From Xenorhabdus cabanillasii (GTDB taxonomy: Bacteria; Pseudomonadota; Gammaproteobacteria; Enterobacterales; Enterobacteriaceae): DNA of 64,000 bases. The stretch spans positions 1,116,001 to 1,180,000 of the forward strand of contig NZ_QTUB01000001.1 in the NCBI RefSeq assembly GCF_003386665.1, read 5' to 3'. Positions within the stretch are counted from its first letter, which is position 1; the number at the start of each line of letters is the position of its first letter. A model generated the notes under the pieces. That model did not search any database, was not told the origin of the DNA, and saw only the letters and a list, made by a program, of their open reading frames with translations. This document shows, piece after piece, positions 28,288 to 37,909 of the stretch. A program made the translations under genes and the position numbers.

Positions 28288-28486
28288 AATGGATTAAAAA
28301 AAACAGGGCGGGACTCAGGCGGAATTTAGGCGGTAGCTTGTGTGAGCCACCCTGTAATCTTGTCTAAACCTTTTTTAAACACCACAATAGCGTGCAAATT
28401 GTCATTTAACATCTTATTAACTATTGTTTGTTTTTAACGCATTTGTCAGGAAATTTAACAAACTCTGACAAACCCGCATCAAATCT
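28288..28486. other. Attachment-end region between integrase and tRNA-Phe
   Basis: No gene. AT-rich, with several TTTAAAC/TTAAC-type short repeats and tctgacaaa repeats that could be integrase arm sites. The crossover site would be in the tRNA 3' half at 28487 onwards; no second copy of that sequence was seen in this window. Confidence 0.4.
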
Positions 28487-28562
28487 TGGTGCCCGGAGGC
28501 GGAATCGAACCACCGACACGGGGATTTTCAATCCCCTGCTCTACCGACTGAGCTATCCGGGC
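28487..28562 (-). tRNA. tRNA-Phe (GAA)
   Basis: 76 nt on the minus strand including encoded CCA. Reads GCCCGGATAGCTCAGTCGG from the 5' end, anticodon loop TTGAAAA in stem GGGGA/TCCCC, T-loop GTTCGATTC, and acceptor 3' strand CCGGGCACCA. All four stems pair. A frequent integration site for genomic islands. Confidence 0.97.
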
Positions 28563-28669
28563 TAACGGGGACGCATTAAACCGTATTCACTCCAATCCGT
28601 CAACGACTTTCTGCATAAATTTATTTAAGTGCTTGCAATTCACTCAAGTAGTTATAAATATAAACAAAA

Positions 28670-28695
28670 GGTGGAAAGACAAATTCCTTTCCACC
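28670..28695 (-). terminator. Terminator downstream of mltC
   Basis: GGTGGAAAG (28670-28678) and CTTTCCACC (28687-28695) form a 9-bp stem; on the minus strand it is followed by TTTTGTTTATAT. Confidence 0.75.
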
Positions 28696-28714
28696 CTTTG
28701 TTTGTGGTGATTAA

Positions 28715-29788
28715 TTAACGACGATAGCTTTTCTGTGCATTATTTACTTTCATCAGATAACGGCGTGATTCAGCCGATGGGTGTTTACTTGTCAGTGTCT
28801 CATAAACATCGCCCGGAGCCATTGAATTGATTATCTGAGCAGCTTTCTTCTTATCACTGGAAAATACCCTTAACACACTGCCCGCACCACCATTATATGC
28901 TGTGATAACCGCATAGCGACGAGAGGTTGCATTTTGGATTTCACCTAAATAGATACTCTGTAATATCGCCAAATAAGCGGTGCCTGCATCAATGTTATTT
29001 GCCGGGTCAAAAAGATAATTGCGGCTTGGTTGACCAGATTTGCCCTGCATCTTGAACACATCCTTTCCGGCAGTATGTTGAACGACCTGCATTAATCCCA
29101 GAGCATCGGCATGGCTGACGGCGTAAGGGTTAAAACTGGACTCTGTTTGCATAATGGCAAGGATTAGCGATTCATCAACACCATATTTAATAGACGCTTT
29201 GCGAACCATTGGCAGATATTTATGAGCTCGTTTATCCAGATGGTTAGGAATTAACTGTATGGTGACAGACCAAATTACATGTAGCCCTGATTGACGTTTC
29301 TGTAATTTATTCTGGAGCAGGTAATTGGCAAAATGGTTTGCTCTCCATTCCCAGCGAATTGGTTCACCCGTGTTATCCAAAACTTGTCCATATAGAAATG
29401 GTTCTTTGCTAATCTCGATATCATTAGAATCAGAATAAAGATCGATAGACCCTGGATCATCACCCATCAATAACGTTGTTACAATCGCCTTGCGTAAATG
29501 TTCAGTAGGATCAATAGGAGATATTGTTTCAATGGTGATCGTCCCCGCTTCAAAATTGATATGGCTGCGGGTTTTATATTGATCTGTATATTTTACGTAA
29601 TCTTTAGGACCGGCGATTAAAACTTCTTGTAATCCCCAGATATTTTCAATGTCATGAGCGAATTGCCCTATTAAGATATCAAAGCCATTAGTGTCTTTTA
29701 TATATTCTTCTTTGTATTCAAAATCTTGTTTACTAGAGCAGGAAATTAGAAATGGGGTAAGCAGAAGTAGTGCCAGCAGTCTTTTCAT
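28715..29788 (-). CDS. mltC: Membrane-bound lytic murein transglycosylase C
   Basis: 357 residues. Lipoprotein signal [20 protein letters not shown] with lipobox LISC. After an N-terminal domain of MltC type comes a lysozyme-like SLT domain: [20 protein letters not shown] carries the catalytic glutamate, then GLMQV and [13 protein letters not shown]. Anchored in the outer membrane, it cleaves the MurNAc-GlcNAc bond to give 1,6-anhydro ends. It lies in the conserved mltC-yggX-mutY order. Full length. Confidence 0.96.
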   Translation of the reverse strand: MKRLLALLLLTPFLISCSSKQDFEYKEEYIKDTNGFDILIGQFAHDIENIWGLQEVLIAGPKDYVKYTDQYKTRSHINFEAGTITIETISPIDPTEHLRKAIVTTLLMGDDPGSIDLYSDSNDIEISKEPFLYGQVLDNTGEPIRWEWRANHFANYLLQNKLQKRQSGLHVIWSVTIQLIPNHLDKRAHKYLPMVRKASIKYGVDESLILAIMQTESSFNPYAVSHADALGLMQVVQHTAGKDVFKMQGKSGQPSRNYLFDPANNIDAGTAYLAILQSIYLGEIQNATSRRYAVITAYNGGAGSVLRVFSSDKKKAAQIINSMAPGDVYETLTSKHPSAESRRYLMKVNNAQKSYRR

Positions 29789-29880
29789 TTTATGATGCCG
29801 TTGGGTATATAGGGTAAATTCTCATTTATTGGGTGATTTTTAGATCCTGGTTTCACCCAATAAATAATAGATGTTAAAAA

Positions 29881-30153
29881 TTATTTTTCTGGCGGAGTGT
29901 AACCGTCAATTTGAATATCTTTCCCTTCAAACAGGAATTTCACCATTTCTTGTTCAAGTAATTTGCGATCTTCTGGCTTCATAGTGTTTAATTTCTTTTC
30001 ATTAATCAGCATGGTTTGTTTGCTCATCCATTGTTGCCATGCCTCTTTAGAAATTTCATTGAAAATACGTTTACCCAGTTCCCCTGGATATAACTGAAAG
30101 TCTTGGCCTTCGGCTTCTCGTTGCAAAAAAGTACAAAAAATAGTTCTGCTCAT
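29881..30153 (-). CDS. yggX: Fe(2+)-trafficking / oxidative damage protection protein YggX
   Basis: 90 residues: [40 protein letters not shown] and MLINEKKLN are diagnostic. The cysteine in the IFCTFL segment is conserved. Thought to help protect iron-sulfur proteins and move ferrous iron in the cytoplasm. Directly downstream of mutY, as in E. coli, where both are in one operon with mltC. Confidence 0.96.
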   Translation of the reverse strand: MSRTIFCTFLQREAEGQDFQLYPGELGKRIFNEISKEAWQQWMSKQTMLINEKKLNTMKPEDRKLLEQEMVKFLFEGKDIQIDGYTPPEK

Positions 30154-30211
30154 GCTAGATCCTCTAAATCCTCAAAATAATGGAATGGAGCAAAAAATAG
30201 TGGGACAAAGT

Positions 30212-31249
30212 TTAGCCCAACTGCTGCAAAAGATATTCAACGGGCGCAGCCAATCCAATTGCTGCTGGCTGGCGTAAGTTATACCAAAGTCCTTTACTTT
30301 CATCCATGCAGGAATCGAAAGATAAGATATCGATTTTAATGGGGACGATATCCAGATGAAAATGGCTGAATGTGTGGCGAAATGCTGTTAGCTGTTCAGG
30401 CTTGTTATGAGAAATACCCGATGCTTTCAGCCACAGTTCCAGTGAAGTTGCATCAGTAAATTGCGGGAATGCAAATAGTCCGCCCCAGATGCCGGATAGT
30501 GGACGTTGTTCTAACCAAACTGTATCGCCATGCTGCATCAATAAAAAGTAAGCTGTTTTTTCAGGAATACTCTGTTTCGGTTTTTTCCCGGGATAGTTTG
30601 CCCAGCTATGGTTGGCATAAGCGATGCAACCTGCATTGAGAGGGCAAATTTCACATTTGGGTTTACTGCGGGTGCATACCATCGCTCCCAAGTCCATCAT
30701 CGCCTGATTAAAATATTCAACACCCAGTTTGGGTGTAACACGGGTACTGATATCCCATAATTGGTTTTCCACCTCTTTTTTCCCCGGCCAACCATCAACG
30801 GCATAGCAGCGAGCCAGAACGCGTTTCACATTGCCATCAAGGATAGGAAAGTGTTTTCCTTGAGAAAGTGAAAGGATGGCACCTGCGGTAGAGCGGCCGA
30901 CACCGGGCAAAGCAACGACGTCATCAAAAGTAGTCGGGAATTTTCCATGATGCCGTTCAACAATTTGTTGAGCCGCTTTGTGCAAATTACGGGCTCGTGC
31001 GTAGTACCCCAAGCCAGTCCATAAATGCAGAACTTCATCCAATGGCGCTGCTGCCAGTGATGCCACATCAGGGAAACGTGAAATAAACTTCTGGAAATAA
31101 GGTATAACTGTCGCGACCTGTGTTTGTTGCAGCATCACTTCTGAGAGCCAGACGTGATAGGATGTTTTTTCTAACTGCCACGGCAGGGTCTTGCGACCAT
31201 AACGGTGATACCATTCAAGTACTGCTTGTGAAAATTGCTCTGCTTCCAT
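30212..31249 (-). CDS. mutY: Adenine DNA glycosylase MutY
   Basis: 345 residues from the ATG at 31249 ([20 protein letters not shown]); a longer frame exists upstream but the family starts here. Helix-hairpin-helix [14 protein letters not shown] with the following catalytic aspartate ([12 protein letters not shown]), four-cysteine iron-sulfur loop ([17 protein letters not shown]), and a C-terminal MutT-like domain ([15 protein letters not shown]) that reads 8-oxoG. Removes adenine mispaired with 8-oxoguanine. Divergent from trmB; begins the mutY-yggX-mltC group. Confidence 0.97.
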   Translation of the reverse strand: MEAEQFSQAVLEWYHRYGRKTLPWQLEKTSYHVWLSEVMLQQTQVATVIPYFQKFISRFPDVASLAAAPLDEVLHLWTGLGYYARARNLHKAAQQIVERHHGKFPTTFDDVVALPGVGRSTAGAILSLSQGKHFPILDGNVKRVLARCYAVDGWPGKKEVENQLWDISTRVTPKLGVEYFNQAMMDLGAMVCTRSKPKCEICPLNAGCIAYANHSWANYPGKKPKQSIPEKTAYFLLMQHGDTVWLEQRPLSGIWGGLFAFPQFTDATSLELWLKASGISHNKPEQLTAFRHTFSHFHLDIVPIKIDILSFDSCMDESKGLWYNLRQPAAIGLAAPVEYLLQQLG

Positions 31250-31508
31250 CATTAGAATAATTGTCTTTATATCTGATAATAGTTTCGTGAACAGGATTGC
31301 AACATAGTGTAACCTCAGTGTAAACCCGAACTTTGTTTCGAAGCGCCACACAATTTAACATTAAAGTTGTGCTTACAGGCATCGAACTTGATAAACTCAG
31401 CCGTCTTTGCATAATTGCGCTCTCTTTAGGCAATTCTGCGGTACATAACGCCTCGGATGCCTGAGCAAATGCCTTTAAAACTGATAGAAAGTACCAATAG
31501 ACAGTACC

Positions 31509-32228
31509 ATGATAAATAACGTAATTTCACCGGAATATGATGAAAATGGCAGGGCTTTGCGCCGTGTCCGCAGTTTTGTGCGTCGACAGGGACGGTTAAG
31601 CACTCGTCAGCAGCAAGCACTTGATAATGTGTGGCCGAAGATGGGAGTGGATTATCAGCCAGAATTGCACGATCTGGCAGTAGTGTTTGGTCGTGCTGCC
31701 CCTGTTGTGTTGGAAATTGGTTTTGGTATGGGGGCTTCTCTGGTCACGATGGCAAGTCAGAACCCAGAGAAAAACTTTTTCGGGATAGAGGTTCACGCTC
31801 CGGGAGTCGGTGCGTGTCTGGCTTCCGCACAAGATGAAAATCTCAGCAATCTGCGTGTGATGTGTCACGATGCTGTTGAAGTGCTGGAAAATATGGTCCC
31901 GGAACAGAGTCTGGAAATGGTTCAGTTGTTTTTCCCTGATCCATGGCATAAAGCCCGCCATAACAAACGTCGAATTGTGCAGCCTGATTTTGCTCAACTG
32001 ATCAGAAGCAAACTGAAAATTGGCGGTGTATTCCATATGGCGACGGACTGGCAGCCATATGCTGAACATATGTTAGAAGTTATGAGCGAAGCCGAAGGGT
32101 ATCGCAATATATCGGAAAATGGTGATTATGTACCACGCCCTGATTCACGCCCTGTTACGAAATTCGAGATGCGTGGTCATCGTTTAGGGCATGGTGTATG
32201 GGATCTAATGTTCGAGAGGGTAAAATAA
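31509..32228 (+). CDS. trmB: tRNA (guanine-N7-)-methyltransferase
   Basis: 239 residues, starting [20 protein letters not shown] as in enterobacterial TrmB. SAM-binding [16 protein letters not shown], then [16 protein letters not shown], and the [20 protein letters not shown] segment typical of this family. Methylates G46 in the variable loop of many tRNAs. Divergent from mutY; the last base pairs overlap yggL. Confidence 0.97.
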   Translation: MINNVISPEYDENGRALRRVRSFVRRQGRLSTRQQQALDNVWPKMGVDYQPELHDLAVVFGRAAPVVLEIGFGMGASLVTMASQNPEKNFFGIEVHAPGVGACLASAQDENLSNLRVMCHDAVEVLENMVPEQSLEMVQLFFPDPWHKARHNKRRIVQPDFAQLIRSKLKIGGVFHMATDWQPYAEHMLEVMSEAEGYRNISENGDYVPRPDSRPVTKFEMRGHRLGHGVWDLMFERVK

Positions 32229-32554
32229 TGGCTAAAAATCGTAGTCGTCGTCTGCGTAAAAAACTGCGCATTGATGAATTTCAGGAATTGGGTTTTTCAA
32301 TAAAGTGGAACTTCCCGGCCAATACCTCAGTTGAGGTTGTAGATAGCACAGTTGATACTTTGATTGAAGAGTTAATAGAGCCAAATGGCCTTGCTCTGGA
32401 TGCCAGCGGTTATTTGCAGTGGGAAGGTATTATCTGCTTGCAGAAAATCGGCAAATGTACCGAAGAGCATCGTCAGTTGGTTACTAACTGGTTGAAAGAT
32501 CGTGGTATGGAAGAAGTTGTTACATCAGAATTATTTGATGTGTGGTGGGATTGA
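32228..32554 (+). CDS. yggL: YggL family protein (DUF469)
   Basis: 108 residues from ATG 32228, which overlaps the trmB stop (TAATG); a longer frame begins inside trmB but the family starts [20 protein letters not shown]. Basic N terminus, then LGFSIKWNFPANTSVE and ALDASGYLQWEGIICL. In E. coli the protein has been linked to 50S ribosomal subunit assembly, and the position next to an RNA methyltransferase agrees. Confidence 0.95.
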   Translation: MAKNRSRRLRKKLRIDEFQELGFSIKWNFPANTSVEVVDSTVDTLIEELIEPNGLALDASGYLQWEGIICLQKIGKCTEEHRQLVTNWLKDRGMEEVVTSELFDVWWD

Positions 32555-32606
32555 TTCGCTGTTGTATTAAAAGTTGCGTTTTAAACAACAATAACGCTGT
32601 ATGCAG

Positions 32607-32629
32607 GGGCTCCTTGTGAGTCCTTTTTT
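32607..32629 (+). terminator. Terminator after yggL
   Basis: GGGCTC-CTTGT-GAGTCC stem (one G-U) followed by six T. It covers the first ATG of the downstream open frame, arguing that glsA begins later. Confidence 0.7.
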
Positions 32630-32645
32630 GTCTGGGGAAAAAGTG

Positions 32646-33572
32646 GTGAAGGTAAGGTTCTCTAATTCATTATTGGCAGATATCTTAGATGAAGTACGCC
32701 CTTTGATTGGCCAAGGAAAAGTAGCAGATTACATTCCCGCTCTGGCAGAAGTTCCAGTAAATAATTTTGGGATGGCTATCTGTACGGTTGATGGACAGGT
32801 TTTTAAAGCAGGAGATGCAGAAAAACGTTTCTCCATTCAATCCATTTCCAAGGTGTTAAGCCTGACATTGGCAATGACACGCTATAAGGAAGAAGACATC
32901 TGGCAACGGGTGGGTACAGAGCCTTCGGGACAACCATTTAACTCATTAGTGCAGTTGGAATTGGAAAAAGGTATTCCCCGCAATCCCTTTATTAATGCAG
33001 GAGCATTAGTTATCTGTGACATGCTGCAATCACGTTTGAGTGCGCCTAAGCATAGAATGCTGGAGTTTGTACGCAGCCTCACAGGGCAAAAAGCTATTGG
33101 CTATGATGATATTGTTGCCCGCTCAGAGATGGAACATTCCAGCCGTAATGCCGCAATTGCTTACTTGATGAAGTCATTCGGTAATTTTGAAAATGATGTG
33201 CTCACAGTACTGAAAACTTATTTTCAGTACTGCGCCCTGAAAATGAATTGTGTTGAGTTATCTCAGTGTTTTATTTACTTGGCTAACCAAGGGCGAATGA
33301 TAGATTCCGGTCAGCAAATTTTAAGTCTCCGACAAACTAGACAGATTAATGCCCTTATGTTGACGTGCGGTATGTATGATGGTTCAGGTGAATTTGCTTT
33401 CAGGATTGGTATGCCCGGGAAATCGGGTGTTGGCGGAGGAATTGTCTGTGTGGTTCCGGGGGAATTCACTGTCACGGTGTGGGCTCCTGAACTGGATCGT
33501 TCGGGCAACTCTTTGGCAGGTTGCGCAGCACTGGAAAAATTAGCCGGACGTATCGGACGCTCTATTTTTTAA
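32646..33572 (+). CDS. glsA: Glutaminase
   Basis: 308 residues from GTG 32646, preceded by ggggaaaa, giving the usual family length; the upstream ATG 32601 falls in the yggL terminator. Serine-dependent beta-lactamase-like fold: [12 protein letters not shown] holds the S-x-x-K pair, then [28 protein letters not shown] and [18 protein letters not shown]. Hydrolyses glutamine to glutamate and ammonia. At this position E. coli carries ansB/yggM, so this gene is a local substitution within the yggL-yggN interval. Confidence 0.93.
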   Translation: MKVRFSNSLLADILDEVRPLIGQGKVADYIPALAEVPVNNFGMAICTVDGQVFKAGDAEKRFSIQSISKVLSLTLAMTRYKEEDIWQRVGTEPSGQPFNSLVQLELEKGIPRNPFINAGALVICDMLQSRLSAPKHRMLEFVRSLTGQKAIGYDDIVARSEMEHSSRNAAIAYLMKSFGNFENDVLTVLKTYFQYCALKMNCVELSQCFIYLANQGRMIDSGQQILSLRQTRQINALMLTCGMYDGSGEFAFRIGMPGKSGVGGGIVCVVPGEFTVTVWAPELDRSGNSLAGCAALEKLAGRIGRSIF

Positions 33573-33652
33573 TTTGAAACCTTAGCAGATAGTTGCAGAA
33601 GCCCTATGATGATGAGTAAGGGATCGCAAAGCCGAGGATACCAGGAGAAAGT

Positions 33653-34375
33653 ATGTTACAAAAAATTGTGATTACTGCATTGCTGTTCTTTGTTACTCAG
33701 GCACAAGCGGGTTCAGAATGCCAGACAACACTTAAAGATGACATTATTGTTACACCAGAATCTGTCCAGATTATTGGTGAAAATGGCAATCTGAAAATTC
33801 TGCCTGATGGCTTTGTGTTCCGCAACGGTAAGGCATTGTCGCTGAATGTTGATCAACGTAGTAAAGCGAAACAGTATCAGCAGCTTGTCCGTCAGGATTT
33901 ACCCTGGGTGAAGAAAGAGGCTTTAAGTCATTTAGCAGGCGCGCGTCAGGCACTGGATAAAGTTGTTGCTGAAACAATGGGAAAAGATAGCAATATTCGT
34001 GTCCGCTTGACCCAATTGGAATCTGGCTTGAATAAGCAAATTGATAAGGTACTGGAAACCCGCCCCAATGGTATTACCTTCAATTATCAGGCAATCAAAC
34101 AGGCAGAAACAGAAGGGCAGAACCTTGTCCAACAGAGCTTGGGCGGTATTTTGCAGGACAGCATTAATGAAATGAGCCGTAAGACGGGTAATCAGAATGG
34201 TGACGGCAAACAGATGCTAATGTCTCTCCTCGGTGGACTGGGAGGCGCGCAAAATGGCTTTGATGCAGAATGGAAAAAGCAGGAAAAAGAGCTGAAACGC
34301 TTTAGAGGAGAGGTGTGTAATAAAGCTGATAAGCTGGAACAGTTACGTACCAACCTTTTGAATTCCATCAATTAA
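33653..34375 (+). CDS. yggN: YggN family protein (DUF2884), secreted
   Basis: 240 residues with an N-terminal Sec signal (MLQKIVITALLFFVTQAQAG) and a predicted periplasmic product. Body QTTLKDDIIVTPESVQIIGE, then LNVDQRSKAKQYQQLVRQDL matches YggN. Helical second half with a glycine-rich loop (LLGGLGGAQNGFDAEWKKQE). Function unknown. Order yggL...yggN is conserved in enterobacteria. Confidence 0.92.
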   Translation: MLQKIVITALLFFVTQAQAGSECQTTLKDDIIVTPESVQIIGENGNLKILPDGFVFRNGKALSLNVDQRSKAKQYQQLVRQDLPWVKKEALSHLAGARQALDKVVAETMGKDSNIRVRLTQLESGLNKQIDKVLETRPNGITFNYQAIKQAETEGQNLVQQSLGGILQDSINEMSRKTGNQNGDGKQMLMSLLGGLGGAQNGFDAEWKKQEKELKRFRGEVCNKADKLEQLRTNLLNSIN

Positions 34376-34392
34376 TCACAATATGGTTTATA

Positions 34393-34429
34393 TCAAATAA
34401 GAATCAATATGAAATTGATTCTTATTTGA
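34393..34429. promoter_or_regulatory. 16-bp-arm palindrome, candidate iron-responsive operator
   Basis: TCAAATAAGAATCAAT (34393-34408) and ATTGATTCTTATTTGA (34414-34429) are perfect complements around ATGAA. It abuts the -35 box of the siderophore-binding protein gene. AT-rich and Fur-box-like in composition (GAATCAAT.ATTGATTC core), though not a close match to the 19-bp Fur consensus. May also terminate yggN. Confidence 0.55.
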
Positions 34430-34457
34430 TTGACATCTTATGTTTGGCCCCTAGAAT
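34430..34457 (+). promoter_or_regulatory. Sigma-70 promoter of siderophore-binding protein gene
   Basis: TTGACA (34430-34435), 16-bp spacer, TAGAAT (34452-34457). Immediately downstream of the long palindrome. Confidence 0.7.
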
Positions 34458-34499
34458 GCAAATCACTTCTTTATTCACATGATTAATTCAGGTGCCACA

Positions 34500-35444
34500 A
34501 TGAAAAAGATCCTGCCGGTTGTTTTAGCCTCATTGTTTTCTGTCACTAGCCATTCCGCATTTAGCCAGCAATCCATAACATTTACGCCAAATTCAGTAAT
34601 AGCTCAGTCTGGTGAGTATGTCACAATAAAACATCTTTCCGGTGAAACTAAGGCCAAAAAAAGCCCTGGAAAAGTGGTCTTATTTGATTTTGGTGCTTAC
34701 GATTCCATGGCAAAGTTAGGGTTAGCTGAACGTGTTATTGCATTGCCTGAGGAAAGCTTGCCCGAATATGTGCGCAGTAACGTATCTGAAAATGTGCATG
34801 ATGCCGGAGGAATGAAATCACCAGATTTAGAAAAATTGGCTGAAATCAAGCCGGATTTGATTGTGATCACCGGGCGTCAGAGATCTTTTTATGATCGTTT
34901 ATCGCAAATTGCACCAACTGTAGATTTAAGTACGGACAGTAAAAACTACCTGCCATCTGTGGAAAGTAACATTAAGTTATTGGGTGAATTATTTAATAAA
35001 CAGGATGCAGTGAAAACTCATTTGGCTGATTTGGAGAAAACCATTGCGGTAGCGCAGGAAAAAGCAAAATCGTCAAATAGTAAGGCACTGGTTTTATTGC
35101 ATAATGCTGGTGAATTATATCCGAATAATCAAGCAATTGTTTACAATGTGGTAAAAACAAAACGTGCAGAATTGCCGCCTAAATCAGATAACGATAAGAG
35201 CCGCGTTGTTACACCAGAAATGATTGCGCAGGCAAATCCTGATGTGATTTTTATTATCGATCGCAGTAAAGCGATTGGGGCAGGGGAACTGACAAAAGCC
35301 CAGTTTGAAACTGAACAGGTAAAATCAACTAATGCTTATAAGAATGGCAAAATAGTTTATCTGCAATCTGATTTATGGTATCTGTCTGGCGGTGGGTTAG
35401 ATAGTTTGACACGTCAGGTTAATGCCGTTGCTGATGCGTTGTAA
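34500..35444 (+). CDS. Siderophore ABC-transporter substrate-binding protein (YclQ/FatB/CeuE-like)
   Basis: 314 residues from ATG 34500. Sec signal MKKILPVVLASLFSVTSHSA ending SAFSQQ, then a class III periplasmic binding fold: KVVLFDFGAYDSMAKLGLAE, SPDLEKLAEIKPDLIVITGR, ANPDVIFIIDRSKAIGAGEL, YLQSDLWYLSGGGLDSLTRQ. Close in pattern to catechol siderophore binding proteins. It stands alone without permease or ATPase genes, so the rest of the transporter must be elsewhere. Own promoter and a strong terminator; palindrome upstream suggests iron control. Inserted between yggN and hemW relative to E. coli. Confidence 0.88.
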   Translation: MKKILPVVLASLFSVTSHSAFSQQSITFTPNSVIAQSGEYVTIKHLSGETKAKKSPGKVVLFDFGAYDSMAKLGLAERVIALPEESLPEYVRSNVSENVHDAGGMKSPDLEKLAEIKPDLIVITGRQRSFYDRLSQIAPTVDLSTDSKNYLPSVESNIKLLGELFNKQDAVKTHLADLEKTIAVAQEKAKSSNSKALVLLHNAGELYPNNQAIVYNVVKTKRAELPPKSDNDKSRVVTPEMIAQANPDVIFIIDRSKAIGAGELTKAQFETEQVKSTNAYKNGKIVYLQSDLWYLSGGGLDSLTRQVNAVADAL

Positions 35445-35480
35445 TCATATACATTAGTCTATATTTTCTCTCACATGATC

Positions 35481-35520
35481 AAATAAGGCTGCTCCTTTGG
35501 TTTCAGGTGCAGCCTTATTT
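35481..35520. terminator. Bidirectional terminator between siderophore-binding protein gene and hemW
   Basis: AAATAAGGCTGC (35481-35492) and GCAGCCTTATTT (35509-35520), a perfect 12-bp stem with a 16-nt loop and T/A flanks on both sides. Confidence 0.85.
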
Positions 35521-35567
35521 TTATAAGAACGATTTTTACCAGAATGGTTTTCCACAAGAACTGCTTT

Positions 35568-36698
35568 CTACAGGAACAATTCCAACAGTGAATTCAGGAA
35601 TAGTTTACCGTGCTTAGTAATTTGCCAATGTGTATCGCTTTCAGTGATATAGCCTTTCGCCAGCGCCATATCGATTTGTGGGCGGATAGCGTTTTCTGGT
35701 AATCCAGTAAAGTGGCTGAAATCTTGCTGTGGCATTGCTTCCAGCAGACGAAAACGGTTCATGAAAAATTCAAATGGACGATCTGCATTATCCACCTGAT
35801 TTTGTTGATCCAAATAACGCCCCTGCATATAGCCACGCGGGTGTTTGGTTTTCACTGTACGCAGGATACGCCCATCTGCAAACGAGATCTTTCCATGCGC
35901 ACCACAGCCGATTCCCAGGTAATCACCAAAACGCCAGTAGTTGAGGTTATGCTGACATTGATAGCCCGGTTTGGCGTATGCTGATGTTTCATACTGCTGA
36001 TAGCCTGCCGATGTTAATAATTGATGACCTTGAGAGAAGATATCCCATAGTGCATCATCATCTGGCAGAATTGGTGGGCGGGAGCCGAAACTAGTATTGG
36101 GTTCAATCGTCAACTGATACCAGGACAGATGAGGGGGAGAAAGTTCAATGGCCTGGCGCAAATCGTTCAGCGCTTCATCCAGTGTCTGGTTAGGCAAACC
36201 GTGCATCAAGTCCAGATTAAAACTACGTAATCCAAGTCCATCCGCTAATCGTGCCGCCCGTTTAGCTTCTTCCGGGCCGTGGATACGCCCTAAGCGGATC
36301 AGTTTATCAGAGCCGAAGCTTTGTACCCCTATTGAAATCCGGTTAATACCCGCTTGTTGATAGGCACTGAAACGATCAGCTTCAATAGTTCCCGGATTAG
36401 CTTCCATTGTAATTTCTGCTTGTGGGGAAAGTGGCAGTGAATCCCTGACCCCATCAAGCAATCGTTGCATTCCTTCAGCGCTTAGTAAGCTAGGTGTACC
36501 ACCGCCGATAAAGATCGTCGATACCTCACGACCATCAACCATGGGCAGGTCATTACGTAAATCAGCCAGCAGATGTTCGACATATTCCTGATGTGGTACA
36601 TCCCCCTTTAACGCATGTGAATTGAAATCACAATAAGGGCACTTCTGTACACACCAGGGAATATGAATATAGAGACTAAGAGGTGGTAATTTAAGCAT
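35568..36698 (-). CDS. hemW: Heme chaperone HemW (radical SAM, coproporphyrinogen oxidase-like)
   Basis: 376 residues. Radical SAM cluster [13 protein letters not shown] (CxxxCxxC), [28 protein letters not shown] and [11 protein letters not shown]-terminal HemN-like domain with [15 protein letters not shown]. Although similar to HemN, this family lacks oxidase activity and delivers heme to membrane enzymes. Overlaps rdgB by 8 bp. Confidence 0.96.
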   Translation of the reverse strand: MLKLPPLSLYIHIPWCVQKCPYCDFNSHALKGDVPHQEYVEHLLADLRNDLPMVDGREVSTIFIGGGTPSLLSAEGMQRLLDGVRDSLPLSPQAEITMEANPGTIEADRFSAYQQAGINRISIGVQSFGSDKLIRLGRIHGPEEAKRAARLADGLGLRSFNLDLMHGLPNQTLDEALNDLRQAIELSPPHLSWYQLTIEPNTSFGSRPPILPDDDALWDIFSQGHQLLTSAGYQQYETSAYAKPGYQCQHNLNYWRFGDYLGIGCGAHGKISFADGRILRTVKTKHPRGYMQGRYLDQQNQVDNADRPFEFFMNRFRLLEAMPQQDFSHFTGLPENAIRPQIDMALAKGYITESDTHWQITKHGKLFLNSLLELFL

Positions 36699-37284
36699 TA
36701 CGCATAGCTTCCAACAGCATTTTCAAGGCTTGCCCACGATGTGAAACAGCACTTTTTTGCTCACGACTCAGCTCTGCTGCTGTACAGCCAAATTCAGGTA
36801 CATAAAAAATGGGATCATAACCAAAACCTCCACTTCCGGCAGGCTCCCGGGTGATAACACCAGACCAGCGACCGTGGAAAACCAGGGGAGTTGGATCTTC
36901 TGCATGATCTAAATAGACCAGAACGCAATTAAATTGTGCCTGACGTTGTTCGTCAGGTACATCGCGCATAGCTTCCAGCAGTTTTTCCAGATTATCTTGG
37001 TCGGAGGCATCAGCTCCCGCATAACGGGCTGAGTAGATGCCCGGAGCACCACCTAACGCATTGACTGACAGCCCTGAATCGTCAGCAATGGCGGGTAAAC
37101 CTGTGACAGCCGCAGCATGACGAGCTTTGATGATGGCATTTTCAATAAAGGTCAGACCCGTTTCATCTGCCGAGTCCACGCCTAATTCAGTTTGGGCTAC
37201 GATATCCAAACCAAAGTCAGCCAGCAAACCAGCCAGTTCACGTACTTTGCCTGCATTTCCCGTAGCGAGAACAACTTTCTGCAT
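36691..37284 (-). CDS. rdgB: XTP/dITP diphosphatase RdgB (HAM1)
   Basis: 197 residues: [20 protein letters not shown] (nucleotide loop), [35 protein letters not shown] and [16 protein letters not shown]. Hydrolyses inosine and xanthosine triphosphates to keep deaminated purines out of DNA. In E. coli yggU lies between yggT and rdgB; here only 28 bp separate them. Confidence 0.97.
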   Translation of the reverse strand: MQKVVLATGNAGKVRELAGLLADFGLDIVAQTELGVDSADETGLTFIENAIIKARHAAAVTGLPAIADDSGLSVNALGGAPGIYSARYAGADASDQDNLEKLLEAMRDVPDEQRQAQFNCVLVYLDHAEDPTPLVFHGRWSGVITREPAGSGGFGYDPIFYVPEFGCTAAELSREQKSAVSHRGQALKMLLEAMRNA

Positions 37285-37312
37285 TGTTATTATCCAATTA
37301 ATTTATTATTTA

Positions 37313-37876
37313 TTAACCAATTAGGGCCGGAACTAACCACGCCAAAACATCATAACGAAGAGCGTTTAGCGCATACAGGATCAATATAACAATCATGGCT
37401 GAGAAATCGATCCCCCCCATTGCAGGGATAATCCGACGGATCGGCGCCATCAGTGGTTCTGTCAGTTGGAACAGAACATAATCAACAGGATTACGTCCCT
37501 GGCTGATCCAACTCAATAATGCGCGGGCGATGACAAGCCAAAATACCAATTTTCCGGCGGCGGTAAGCAGTTCGATTAGCCCGAGCAGGAATATCATGGC
37601 AGAAGGCAGTAAGAATTGTCCTGCTGCTAACCAGAAAGGGAGTAACATTTTGATAAGGACAAGCAAGTAAGCTAAAACAACTGAGGCTGTATCAATGGGG
37701 CCAATAGCGGGAATAACTCTGCGCAATGGGCGCACTACAGGTTGGGTAATTTTGACGATAAATTGTGAGAATGGATTATAAAAATCGCAACGTGCCCACT
37801 GCATCCAGACCCGAAGCAGTAAAACTGCGGTGTATAAGTCCAGAACCGTAAAAAAGAGAAAGTTTAAGAATTGCAT
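37313..37876 (-). CDS. yggT: YggT family integral membrane protein
   Basis: 187 residues built from two YGGT repeats, each with two membrane segments and the signature QWARCDFYNPFSQFIVKITQ / NPVDYVLFQLTEPLMAPIRR. Conserved RRVIPAIGPIDTASVVLAYL and RRIIPAMGGIDFSAMIVILI. Function not settled; linked to osmotic balance and division in various bacteria. Cotranscribed with proC and yggS. Confidence 0.95.
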   Translation of the reverse strand: MQFLNFLFFTVLDLYTAVLLLRVWMQWARCDFYNPFSQFIVKITQPVVRPLRRVIPAIGPIDTASVVLAYLLVLIKMLLPFWLAAGQFLLPSAMIFLLGLIELLTAAGKLVFWLVIARALLSWISQGRNPVDYVLFQLTEPLMAPIRRIIPAMGGIDFSAMIVILILYALNALRYDVLAWLVPALIG

Positions 37877-37909
37877 GTAGCAGCCCTGATTAAATTACAT
37901 TTGATTGAT

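Noticed and set aside
28288..28486. Second tRNA-Phe attachment site close to the integrase
   Set aside because: No repeat of the tRNA 3' end was found here or elsewhere in the window apart from the tRNA itself.
32601..32645. Start of glsA at ATG 32601
   Set aside because: The codon falls in the yggL terminator hairpin and would add residues not found in the family; GTG 32646 gives the normal 308 residues.
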